A stretch of DNA of 64,000 nt from Vermamoeba vermiformis (Eukaryota; Tubulinea; Echinamoebida): NCBI GenBank assembly GCA_045837725.1, contig JBEWZL010000244.1, positions 372,001 to 436,000 of the forward strand, written 5' to 3'. The translations under genes and the position numbers were made by a program. A model generated the notes under the pieces. The model worked only from the letters and a program-made list of their open reading frames with translations. It searched no databases and had not been told where the DNA came from. Positions 46,351-56,613 of the stretch are shown here, in pieces. Position 1 is the first letter of the stretch; every line of letters begins with the position of its first letter.

Positions 46351-49005
46351 CTAAAAAAGGTCATCAAAACTTTGAGTGACGAAGAAACCCTTCTCAGCTA
46401 ACGCAGCAGTGTTAGGCAGTGCTGGTTTGAGAAGCACAAAGAGGCTTGGAGGTGGCGCCCTGGGAGCGTTTAAAAAAACGCGCAGACGCTCCAGTGGGAG
46501 GAATTTTCCGTTCGCTGCATAATACACGCTATTGGACGTTAGTTATGATACAAATAGTAAAGGTTCCACCTACCGCCAGAATGTGACCATGCGTTCTAAT
46601 TGTAAAGCTACGAAGATGATGTTCGTCCAAGGTTTTGACCGTACTTTTGCTTCGGCTGTTATTGTCGTCTGTAACGCAGATAATTTTGCCGCAAAGTTTG
46701 TGCCATGCAATTGCTGAAGCAACGCAAAATCATCCATCATAGTCTTCGCTCGAAGCCCCATATTTAGCGAAGTATGAAATGATTGTAAGACAAGGAGTAG
46801 GATAAGAAGACGTTTATTACGAGGATTACAGCGCTATTTATGTTATCGAAAGGGACATTTCCCTAACGATGCGCAATATCGTTCCAACGATATTCGCAAT
46901 TCGTTACATTCTCCCTTCCTTATATTGAAGTTGTATATATATAATAAAAATATCTATTTCTTACTAAAATTGAGTGATTTTGCGAAGGGATAAAGATACA
47001 GAGGGATAGGAGATCGGCGCAGTGATAATTTCGAATTACAAGAGAGAGACACAGATCAGTGCCAATAATTTTTAGCTTCTTCGAGATTTGATGAGAGAGG
47101 CATCGCTCAATGTCGAGTTTGAGACGGGAAATTCGTGCGTAGAAGTAAAAGGACAGACTTCGCGTTGATTTTGAACTTCGGGTTTTTGCGTTATAAATTT
47201 CTCGAGAATTTCAGCAGCTGATTTTCCTTCTTCTTCGTGCAATGTCTCGTAATTCTTCTTCTTCAGGCTGTTTCGGGCGGTAGGAATAATTTAATTAAGT
47301 CAGATTTCTTCTTCTTTTTCTTCTATTTCTTTTTAACTCTCTTCTCCTTAATTTTCGTCGGCATTACTCTGGGTGCGAGAGTGATGGCGATTAATTGGAA
47401 AATTAAACCTGAAAGGCTAATTAGAAATAACAAAAAAACAAGCAGAAAGTCATTCTAAAATTGAGGATTTCATCGAGACTAGCATAGGCCTTAACTCTGA
47501 GAATGCTTGCAGAAAGATTCTCGAGAATTTTGTGCGGATCGTCGACATTGAGACATTTTGAATGTGGTGCTTGTGAGAAGCCAATCGAGTCATTAGAGCA
47601 CGTAGAAGCTCGGCAGAGTTGAGACTGAAGATTTGAACGGTGAGAGCTAGGTTGGTGAACCATTCGAAGCATTGTTGACGTTGTGTGTCAGGATCGGGAA
47701 TCGGATCAACGGCGGCAATGAAACTATTGACTTTAGCAGAGTCAATATTCATATCCTCCCGCTCCTTATAAATAGGCACGTGTGACAGTTTCTTGAACGG
47801 AGAGACGAGATCTCGCTCCATTGTTGACCGGTATGTTCGGAACCAAATGAAATGATTGTACGACAAGGAGTAGGATAAGAAGACGTTTATTACGAGGATT
47901 ACAGCGCTATTTATGTTATCGAAAGGGACATTTCCCTAACGATGCGCAATATCGTTCCAACGATATTCGCAATTCGTTACAAAGTATTTTCACCGAGGTA
48001 CAACCCGTTGTACGCAATCCTGTATGGAAAATTATAAATTACAATTTCTGGTAAAAAACGGCATACTTTTTAGGCCCAAATGTCGCAGTGAAGCACGGTT
48101 GAGAGGGAAGCGAGCTTAAATGAAAGTAACCAACGACGTCTGTCTGAATCGAAGGTGGATCTGTAGATAGCTGACGGCGCATGTCCTCGGGCAAGAGAGC
48201 GCACAACTTGTCGAAGGAGGATTCAAGTAACGCCTGGTTCAAGCGCGTTCTATCAGTCAGTTTTGCTTTGCAGCTTGTAGGCGCCGAGTAGTTCGTAATA
48301 TTTAACTCGCGGAGTATCGCTTCAACCTCGACCAACTTGGATTCGCCAAGCTTTTCTCCTGCCAAAATGCTCGCCTGATTACTCAAACCATTATCCACCG
48401 TTACCGTAAGCTCGTCGACATTAGCGGTGAGCGAAGTTGAGGCTTTCGTAACGTGCAAAGTATTCTTGACAAAAGGTTAATGTACTACACCGAATTTATT
48501 CGTACCTTGTGCTTTCCGTCTGGCCCAGCTGTTAACCAGTGTTGGTCGTCGCTTTCAATTGAGGTCTCATTTTCTCTGTTTTTATTGTTCTTTTTGGACG
48601 TTGACTGGTCGCTACGAGCCTGCGTATCATAAAATTAATGTACGAATACAAGAAGTAACGTTACTTGGGTGCTGCTTTTGCAGCGCATCCAACATTACTT
48701 TCTTTTTTGTGAACAACTTACCACAATTTTAGTTGCAACCTTTGATTCTCCCCTATCTAAATGATAACAAAGATAAGCCTCATTTGCAGGAATTTTTGTA
48801 AGCAGATTTAGGATCGGCTTGCAAAAGAATCGAACATACCCATAGAACTATCTTTGGCTTGTATTTCTTTAACGCCCTTGCGCTGTTTTACTCGCGCGTT
48901 CTTTTTCTTTTGGTTGTTTGTTCTTGCTTGCATGTTCGCACAGTCATTACGTTCAACGCACTTTTTTTTCTTTTTCCTCTTCTCTGTTGGGATATGATCG
49001 AACAA
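46351..49005 (-). CDS. hypothetical lysine-rich protein, interrupted by an LTR element
   Basis: The 5' part (start uncertain, somewhere near 49.0-49.2 kb) is strongly basic (KRKKKKKCVERN, NNQKKKNARVKQRKG), so probably nuclear. Later exons read QSTSKKNNKNRENETSIESD, and 48458-48039 carries NQALLESSFDKLCALLPEDM, which loosely resembles a DEUBAD/Asx-type helical motif (weak). The 3' part (46769-46351) includes MGLRAKTMMDDFALLQQLHG and ends QSFDDLF. Between them lies a 1.2-kb LTR element flanked by a 5-bp duplication; the host frame resumes on the other side. The allele in this assembly is therefore probably disrupted. Confidence 0.5.
46775..46908 (-). repeat. LTR, downstream (3') copy in element orientation
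   Basis: 134 bp, TG...CA ends, adjoining the polypurine tract at 46909-46922. Confidence 0.88.
47848..47981 (-). repeat. LTR, upstream (5') copy in element orientation
   Basis: 134 bp, TG...CA ends, followed on the minus strand by the primer-binding-like site ending near 47831. Confidence 0.88.
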
Positions 49006-49388
49006 TCAACGAATATAAATACATCATAAAATACAGATTTAGCAACCTTCGGCAATTAAAGGCATCATTGACTGTTAAGATCGGATCCTCTTTGCAGATT
49101 TGTACATCGATCCCGGAGCTTCCTCTTTTTGTCAACGGGCAATTATCTTCTATATCCTTTCTATCGCGTTATCGTTGCTGATACATGTTATTTGTCGTTG
49201 AGTTCGCATTTGACTTCTGCTCAACGGAAAGCCAGCGCAAAAAGGGTGTTATATCAAACCTAACTTTTACGAAAGACAAGAAAACAACTTGACGAAATAG
49301 TCCTTTAATTTTGCCCAGATAGCTAGTTGTGCATACTAACTGCCCGAACAATGTAAAATACGTACAGATCCGCTATGAAGTAGCGTAT

Positions 49389-51760
49389 TTAAAGACGGAT
49401 CACGCCCAGCAAGATAAGAAGCCCAACCACTAGGCCTCCAACGCCAATGACCAGACCGGCAACTAAGAAAAATACTCTAAAAGCAATTGCTATTAGCTCT
49501 GTGACTCGTTACAAAATTCAGAAATTTGGCGGGCAAAATTCAAAGAAATTAAATCTCGATGTTGTATTAAATAAGTAAGGAGAACTCTTCGACCTACCTC
49601 CAGAATGAAACAGGATAGTTAGGAGCATAAACATTTCGACCAGTACCCACGATCCAAGCGTGTCGTTGTTTGTTACCGTAAGAATAAGTTACTTCGTAAA
49701 TAGGCAACTATATAATATATAGTTAGTATATTGTAAGGTCTAATTAGTATTCTAAGGTCTAATCTGCTCGCGTGACTGAACAGATCGGCTTGCAACTTAC
49801 TCCTTTGACGCTCAATCGTTGCCAGTGTTGCAATTTATCATTGTAAGTGGCTTTAGCAAGCAATGAGTTGCAAGTAGTATTTACATGTACGTTAATTCTC
49901 GTTTGAAGGCCCTAGCAGTAAATTAGTAAAAAGATCAAGTCCGCGCATCCAAGTTGAACTTACTTGATGCGATTCAATATGCTCTAAAGGACCGACTCTG
50001 ATCGCTTCTTCTCTTAAAATATCAACACCTTCCGCAGCTAACGCATAAAAAGGTCAGTTACGGAAATTTCGACTCGCGAGATCCAGGTCAAACTTACAGC
50101 TAATCTTCTTATCAGGGACAACATCTTTCATCAGAGGGTTCAACACACTCTTGACAATGCCTTCTTCTTTTTCAGTGTACCATTTAACTTCGAGTACTTT
50201 GTAATGTAACAGGTCACGTGCTCCTTGACAAGTACCGCACACAACTTGACCAGATCCGTTGCACGTGAAACAGCGATTATAGCCGTGATGGCAGTGATGG
50301 CAATGTACTATACATATATTTGTTATATTATTGATACGACCGAATAAATAATTAAGCAAAAACGAAATGTGATCGTGAAATGTTGCGAATGCGGATCTGG
50401 ATGTTTCTCAGACTATTCTCAACCACGTATAATAACAGTATCGTGATTATGCACGTACCTCTCTTTTCTCGGCTGTGTCTGTGACCGTTGCTATCAGTGT
50501 GCCATTCAGTCTCGTGTCTGTGGCCAGTTCCATGGCACCAAGTGCATCGAGTCTCACCGTGACCTTTTGACATCCAAATGTTAGCCACAATTACTAATAT
50601 ATTCTATCTATATATTAAAATAACGTTATGACGTACCATGGCAGTGCCAACATTCAACACGACCGTGTCCGTGGCAAGTAAAGCAGCATTCGACGTATTC
50701 AGCGTGCGGGAGTTCAGTACGAACCACGCGTTCAGTCCAAATTGGAGGACGTTCAAAAGGCAATTGCCAAGCACCAGGAATAGGTCCTATAATATTACAA
50801 TCAATATTCAGACCATCCAGATTATTTCAGTAAGGTCGATCCAGGATCCCTAAATTTTTGCGACTTACCGTTACGTTGATCATCTACGGGACCTCCTCTG
50901 TATGGTTTATATTTAGGAATGACTCGACGTCCTTCCACGAAGGAATCAACGCCAACAACATAAGCGTTGGTCGCGACGAAATTTGAGAAGATCAGCCGAT
51001 GCGCAATACCCTTCACTCTAAACTTTGTCTTATGTGTTGCCCATTCTTCCAGAGCCTATTAAATAATAATAATGTTAGTTGGTTGAAAGGTAACAAAATT
51101 GATTGACAACGGTGTGTTCGATCGCATGTGAAACAGGCGAAGGAATAGGTGTAAAATCGCCCGATTAGAAGCAAAATATTCAAATAATATGATATTTGTG
51201 GTCATACTTACGTTTTTAACATCGAGTTCTGTCAAAGGAGCTGCATCAAGCAAAAGTGGACCAGCTGGAACCTACAACCACGAGAATAATTGTTAGCATT
51301 TTCAATCAATATTAATACTCATATGCGATTGCAAAAAATAATAAATAACGATATGGCCCTGGTTACTAGTAAAAAAATTGAATTATTGTGAGTTAATTTT
51401 GTCTCGTTTCTTACTTGAGGAGCAGCGGGCGCAGGAAGATCTGCAGGAGGAGCAGACCAGATAATATTGCCTATAGAGTTAGATTATAATCAGATCTAAA
51501 ATACTTTTGAGATCTCAACCGCCGAAACCTACTCTCGTCTGGCTGTTTAGCTGCGGCATTAGGATCTACTGAAATAATGACCTCGCTAGGCTGTGCTTGT
51601 TGTGGCAACACTGGTTGCGCACCAACTAAGGGAGTGTGTTCTGATAACGGATTCTGTCAGTCTGATCGAATTTTATTGTTCTATATTTGTTATTGAATTT
51701 ACCGTTCATATTGCCTTGTTGTAACTGTACGCACGAAGATAGTACGAATGATAGCGACAT
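49389..51760 (-). CDS. SSUH2-like protein with CxxCxGxG zinc-binding repeats
   Basis: ATG 51760-51758, TAA 49391-49389, about ten exons. The N-terminus is Pro/Ala/Gln-rich (NPLSEHTPLVGAQPVLPQQA). The middle has FRVKGIAHRLIFSNF and RRVIPKYKPYRGGPVDD. Then come DnaJ-like zinc repeats in SSUH2 order: CCFTCHGHGRVECWHCHG, TRCTWCHGTGHR, HCHHCHHGYNRCFTCNGSGQ and VVCGTCQGARDLLHY, followed by the beta-rich VLEVKWYTEKEEGIV. A Gly-rich hydrophobic C-terminus (VAGLVIGVGGLVVGLLILLG) looks like a tail anchor, so the protein is probably on a membrane. SSUH2 proteins are poorly understood chaperone-like proteins (human SSUH2 is linked to dentin formation). Confidence 0.87.
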
Positions 51761-52079
51761 TTTCTGAGATTTTTTACCAGACTGCGGTCTGCCAGGGCTC
51801 CTTGTAAACTTGGGAACACTGATTTTAGGAATTGTTGGTAGGGAGATATTTTATGTCACTTTAGTCATTTTACGTAAACGTGAAAGCGGACTATAACGAC
51901 AATTGGAGTGCCAAGTGTACACTAGGCGATCTGATCCGAATCCGGACTGATTTTTCAATCTTTAACTAATTTACAATAAAATGCTACGGGCATTGTGGTG
52001 CGAATATTACAAAGATAGATCTTTTTGCAACGCACGCAATTCTGCTGATACCGAGTGAATCCACTTCTGACTCGTTGTT
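51761..52079. other. intergenic, no gene recognised
   Basis: About 320 bp upstream of the SSUH2-like gene and downstream of the first receptor gene. Presumed promoter; nothing specific seen. Confidence 0.4.
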
Positions 52080-54573
52080 TCAGCTGCAGCTGGCCTGACA
52101 ATGAGCTCGCAACCATGCAGGAATTGGACACTTAAATAAATTGTTTTCAGCATTGCAAGCGACGTGTCCATGGGCAAACGTGATGTTTTCCAATTTAGGA
52201 GATACTGACGTGAACTTGTTGCCATCGATAGCGAGGCGATCAGCTGTTTGAATTGATGACGGAGGCAAGTAGAACTCGCTGCTGAAATTATTATTGCCGA
52301 GATCAATATTATGTGCCGAGATCTTCTCTTTCATTTTCGGAACTGGACCCGAAAGCAAATTGCCTCGCAATAATAAATCCTTCATATTTGTATTCGCGAG
52401 ATTAGGCACTGTTCCATTAAGTTCGTTATTTCCCAGCGATAATGAAGTCAAATTCGTCAATTTTGAAATTTCATCTGGTATTGTTCCGTGCAGTCCACTT
52501 CCTTCCGCATTGAAGTCTTTGAGGTTTTTAAGGTTTGAGATCTGTGGCGGTATCGTCCACGACAGTAATCGATTGCCATTAAGTATCAAATACTCCAATG
52601 AAGTCAACGAGAACAACTCCAATGGCACAGATCCGCTGACTTGCGTGTTCTGAATGTACAACCCGACTAAACTTGTGAGGTTTCCAATGGACGCAGGAAT
52701 CGTTCCTTGCAGATAATTTGACGGTATCATAAGCTGCGTAAGCTTGTTGAGTTTGCCTATTGAATCCGGCAACGTGCCCACAAGATAAATGCTGGTGCGT
52801 AAACTGATGACTCGAAAGTCGTCATCGCACTGTACGCCAGTGCAATCACACACTGATAGCGCTGGCGATGCATTTCCGTCCCACATTTTGCCGCCAGCAG
52901 AGTGATAGAGCTCGACAAGAACATCTTGGTCTGGTGAAGGAAAGACGGTGCTTGGTGCGGGAGAGATCTGTGGGCTGGGAGGACTCGGTGCCTTGGAACT
53001 TGGTGGCGGTGTGTGAACGAACGGCACGATGAAGAACACTCCAACGGCAATGCTGACCAGTAGAACAAATGCGAGTGATGCACCTACGATCCATCCAAGT
53101 GATCGATTCCTGGTTCGCTCTTTCGTGCCTGCAGTCTTCATTTCGCTTTTCTTCTGCTCTTTTTTAATGAATTCAGCGTACAACATATCAATGACTTGAT
53201 GGATCTGATTCGCATCCGTTTTCATGTCACTGATGTCTCTGAAGTTCTGTTTGATTGACTCACTCAGATATGGTATCAATGACTCATAGTCCACGTGAAG
53301 AATGCCTGAGATAGGTTAGAAGAGAAATATATGGTGTGACAGCACTCACCATCGATGAGTTGAACTGCTTCAGGCACAACACTCTCAATTTGCTGAGCGA
53401 TGTATCCAACGAATCTCTTGTTCATTGGTGCGTTGGTGGCACCTTGTTTGAACTTATATTCGACTCCATCGATTTTGAGAAGCACGGAGCGTGGATCACG
53501 ATCGTCGATCAATAGCCTCACGTCTTCTTTGATATTGATGTCTGATGCCTTGTAGAAGTTGAGTGCTCTGAAGTTGCCGATCACTTCTGCATTGCCGTTG
53601 TAGAGCACCATGTAGTGGTCCGAGTGATCGCTGTGACAGTGTTAGAAAACTAAAAATTTGAAAGTGAGGCACGTACTTCACGTTAATATTCTCGGGTTCT
53701 ATTATTCCATAGCTGGCATGCCTTCGCGCGTCACCATTAGACCGATATCCTCCAATACAAAAATACTATGAGATGACTATCATTTATATACTTACGAAGC
53801 AGGAACGAGCGAATGTTCGCTTGAGTCACCTTCATTACTTTGATACACCTTCTCGTCGGACTCGTTTAAATTGTCCATGATGCTGTCCTCATTATCTTGG
53901 TAATCTTCAGGAGATTCGTATATATGTTCGTTGTGTTCTACTGGCAAGCCGTGATCGGATTGATTCTCGTCGGGCATCCAGTAAACGGGAATAAGCACTA
54001 CTAATATTTTAATTAATTTACTGAAATACTGTTTATCAAAGCGAATATTTTTAATGCATTTCTTTTGCTTGCTCGCTGGATTTCAATTTCAAAAGATTTT
54101 GCGGACTTACCTTAGTTTGCCATTTTCATCGGGTTCTTCATCTGCGATTCGCTTTTTTGGAAGTACTTTACATAAGTGAGATACTCCAGTGCTTAATAAA
54201 GCATCATTAGAGAAGCAGCGAACAACAAATCTGACGGATCTGTGTTTGTTCCTTCGAAAATCGAATACTCCTGGGATAATACGCAATTTGCATAATAGTG
54301 CTTCGATTAATGATGTATTTTCTTGTTTTTGAAATTTGTATGGTGTTCTTTTTGCCCAAACGAGGCCATTTGACACAATCTCTTCTGAAACGCCATCTGA
54401 TTGCAACATCTGAATCTGATAATGGAATTTTTCACGAGTGTCTAATCGTGTCAAGGTCAATCCGAAGCTCGGAGATGTAGTTACAGTAACAACGAAGACA
54501 TCTACGCCGGAAAGCGGGATCTGCAGCTGAAAGTTATTGACGACGTGAATTTGGATGTCGTTCGGGCCTTCCA
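52080..54573 (-). CDS. self-cleaving (ICA/S74) membrane protein with LRR ectodomain, copy 1
   Basis: Five exons. Exon 1 (54573-54111, MEGPNDIQIHVVNNFQLQIP) is a beta-rich domain of about 150 residues ending in RFVVRCFSNDALLSTG and KVLPKKR, which could be an Ig-fold DNA-binding module with a nuclear signal; that identity is inferred. Exon 2 is an acidic linker. Exons 3-4 hold the peptidase S74/ICA domain: NAEVIGNFRALNFYKASDIN then IKEDVRLL, with Ser and Lys five residues apart (SDINIK) as in the MYRF dyad, and RFVGYIAQQIESVVPEAVQL. Exon 5 adds a coiled helix, one membrane span (GWIVGASLAFVLLVSIAVGV), a Pro/Ser stalk and about eight LRRs (GTLPDSIGKLNKLTQL). Expected topology: N-terminus cytosolic, LRR outside. 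Total about 750 residues. Confidence 0.85.
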
Positions 54574-55003
54574 TTACTTTAATTGTGTTGCTGGCATCAA
54601 GTTCATATTGATAATCGAACTTGTGAACTGTTTCATGTACCGCAAAATCTTTTCTGACACCTGTTAATGCCTTGTGCCACCACATCGCCTGTATTCCATT
54701 CTTAGTACACGGCGTAGCTACAGTATTATTCGCAGGCGAACCTCACGTTTGATTAAAGCAATGCGACCCGCAGTAAAAATTAGAACACATTTGTTTTTAG
54801 TTTATAACGGACTTTCATTTCTACTGTTTGATATGCACGTGCACAACAGTTTCAATGATATGACAAACACACCCACATAATATGGATTGCCATGGAGAGA
54901 TTGATAAGACAGTTAGGCTGCCAGATTCTGATTTCTTTCTCGGGCCCTGAAAAGTTCCGTTGTTAGGGCCTGAAAAATTTATCAAAAATTAAAACACTAA
55001 ACC
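54574..55003. promoter_or_regulatory. upstream region of two divergent genes
   Basis: 430 bp between the first receptor gene (minus) and the F-box-like gene (plus). It should contain both promoters. No specific element recognised. Confidence 0.35.
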
Positions 55004-56478
55004 ATGGAGCACAGAGGCAAGTATTATAGTATTTTGGTCTCGCCAAATAAGAAAATAATTTTGTAATTAAATTGCAATTTTATTGGTAATTATGGCAAGC
55101 ACTTTAGTATTAATTACCGCGCGTAGTTAATAAGGTACTAATTAATCTTATAGTTCGTAGCTATGTAAGCTTAAACGATCTGCCATTGGAGATGTGGCTC
55201 GAAATTATGCATTACACGAATTGGAGAACAACGATGGCGATAGTTTTATCATGCAAATATTGTTATTATTCACTACGAAAGTATTTCGACCACCCACAAC
55301 TCAAACTTGTACGATCGGAATTCGGGTTACCGTTCACTGAAATACTAATTAAGAACGGTCGAATATATTACCATAGTACATTCAAGCGCAGAGATAGAAT
55401 ATTTAACAGCATGACAGAAATGAAAAATTTTTTCGCGGATCTTGAACGAGCTGAATGTTCTTTTGGCCACGTGCTGCTTCCTGCGAATAATAATCATAAA
55501 TCCCCTCAATATCGCCATAAATATAATACTATCGATAAAAATGGCTACCGAATATGTTTTGATGACTCAGCAGCTGAGCGAGTGTTTAGATTCGTTTCGA
55601 ATTTTGTTAAACAGATCGATTATTCAATTCCAACAAAAGCTCCAGGAATTGTTATCATATCAATAGGCGAAAAAGATGGAAGAAAGAAGATATGTCCATA
55701 TATAATACGAAAAAAGCGAAACTATCGTTGGGGATTTAAACTGAAATTTGTGTTGGATGCGGATGGAAATTTGGAATGGACAGCACCTGCTTGTTACGAC
55801 TATCGAACTATACTTGCTAAACATGCATATGAAGACCTAAAAGCGGTTATTACAAGTGATAAGGCTCATTTGAAGCCGATAGAGATCCTGCAGTACAAAA
55901 GCTTTTGGCGTAACGAATTCTGCGGGGCATTTTTCAAAGCGAAATTCCTCGACAAATCTGGAAAGAGTACGTACAGTTGTGTCAAATGTATAAATATAGA
56001 TATTTTAGCTGTTGATTTAACCTTAATTTCTACTTTCAAATATGATTTAACAAAAAGGCGATAAATTCGCTTTATTCGTATAATTTAACTGATAGGATTA
56101 CATTCTATAGTGTATGCATTACAACGCTTTATTTTGCACGAAAATAACACGCGTGTTTTCGACATCCAGAACTACAAAGAAACTACGTTCAAATCCATTC
56201 TCAAGATTATGGATCGTATATTAGATAATAGACCTGGTGTCAAACGGTGGCTTAAAACATTATGTAACGCCAAAGGAAGACCAACACTGCCTTGGTAAGT
56301 ACTTACCAGATCGAGATCCATTTTTTAATGTCGAGGTCTGTTCAAGAACGCTTCTTAATAATTAATCTTATGTTGATCTTTTCTGGTCCTTTTATTAACT
56401 TTATAATTAACCAGGGTGCGACTTTTTCGACCACCATCTGAGTGCCCGTACGATAGTTCAAATTTTCATCATGAATGA
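55004..56478 (+). CDS. F-box-like hypothetical protein
   Basis: Exons 55004-55016, 55154-55966, 56111-56294 and 56415-56478 give 357 residues. The first intron begins GC, not GT (AG|GCAAGT), which is the consensus for the rare GC-AG class, and it is the only choice I found that keeps frame. The start SLNDLPLEMWLEIMHYTNWR followed by AIVLSCKYCYYSLRKY is F-box-like. The remainder, with EMKNFFADLERAECSFGHVL and KNYKETTFKSI-like basic segments, matches no family I recognise. It sits alone inside the receptor array, on the opposite strand. Confidence 0.65.
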
Positions 56479-56613
56479 CGAATGTATAGTAGCGAATAGA
56501 TTAACGATTACGTTAGCTATAAATTAAATCTTTTTGTAACTTAAAACAGCCCGAGTAATTCAGAATAGTAATATTAGAATTGATTCTACGACTGGATCAG
56601 AAACAATTTTTTT

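Larger units (their letters stand above)
46775..47981 (-). mobile_element. short non-autonomous LTR retrotransposon (TRIM-like)
   Basis: Two 134-bp direct repeats (46775-46908 and 47848-47981), almost identical, both starting TG and ending CA, bound about 940 bp of internal DNA. The 5-bp duplication AAGTA flanks the whole (46770-46774 and 47982-47986). Read on the minus strand, a tRNA-type primer site (TGGTTCCGAAC) follows the upstream LTR by two bases and a polypurine tract (AGGAAGGGAGAA) directly precedes the downstream LTR, which fixes the orientation. The inside has no recognisable reverse transcriptase or integrase and is far too short for a complete element; a small gag-like remnant is possible. 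The LTR identity points to a recent insertion. Confidence 0.88.

Noticed and set aside
48808-49351. Short minus-strand frames as separate genes
   Set aside because: Best explained as the 5' exons or introns of the interrupted lysine-rich gene; the first lacks an ATG start.
49389-51760. DnaJ-type chaperone
   Set aside because: The CxxCxGxG repeats suggest it, but there is no J domain (no HPD), and the flanking sequence fits SSUH2 proteins.
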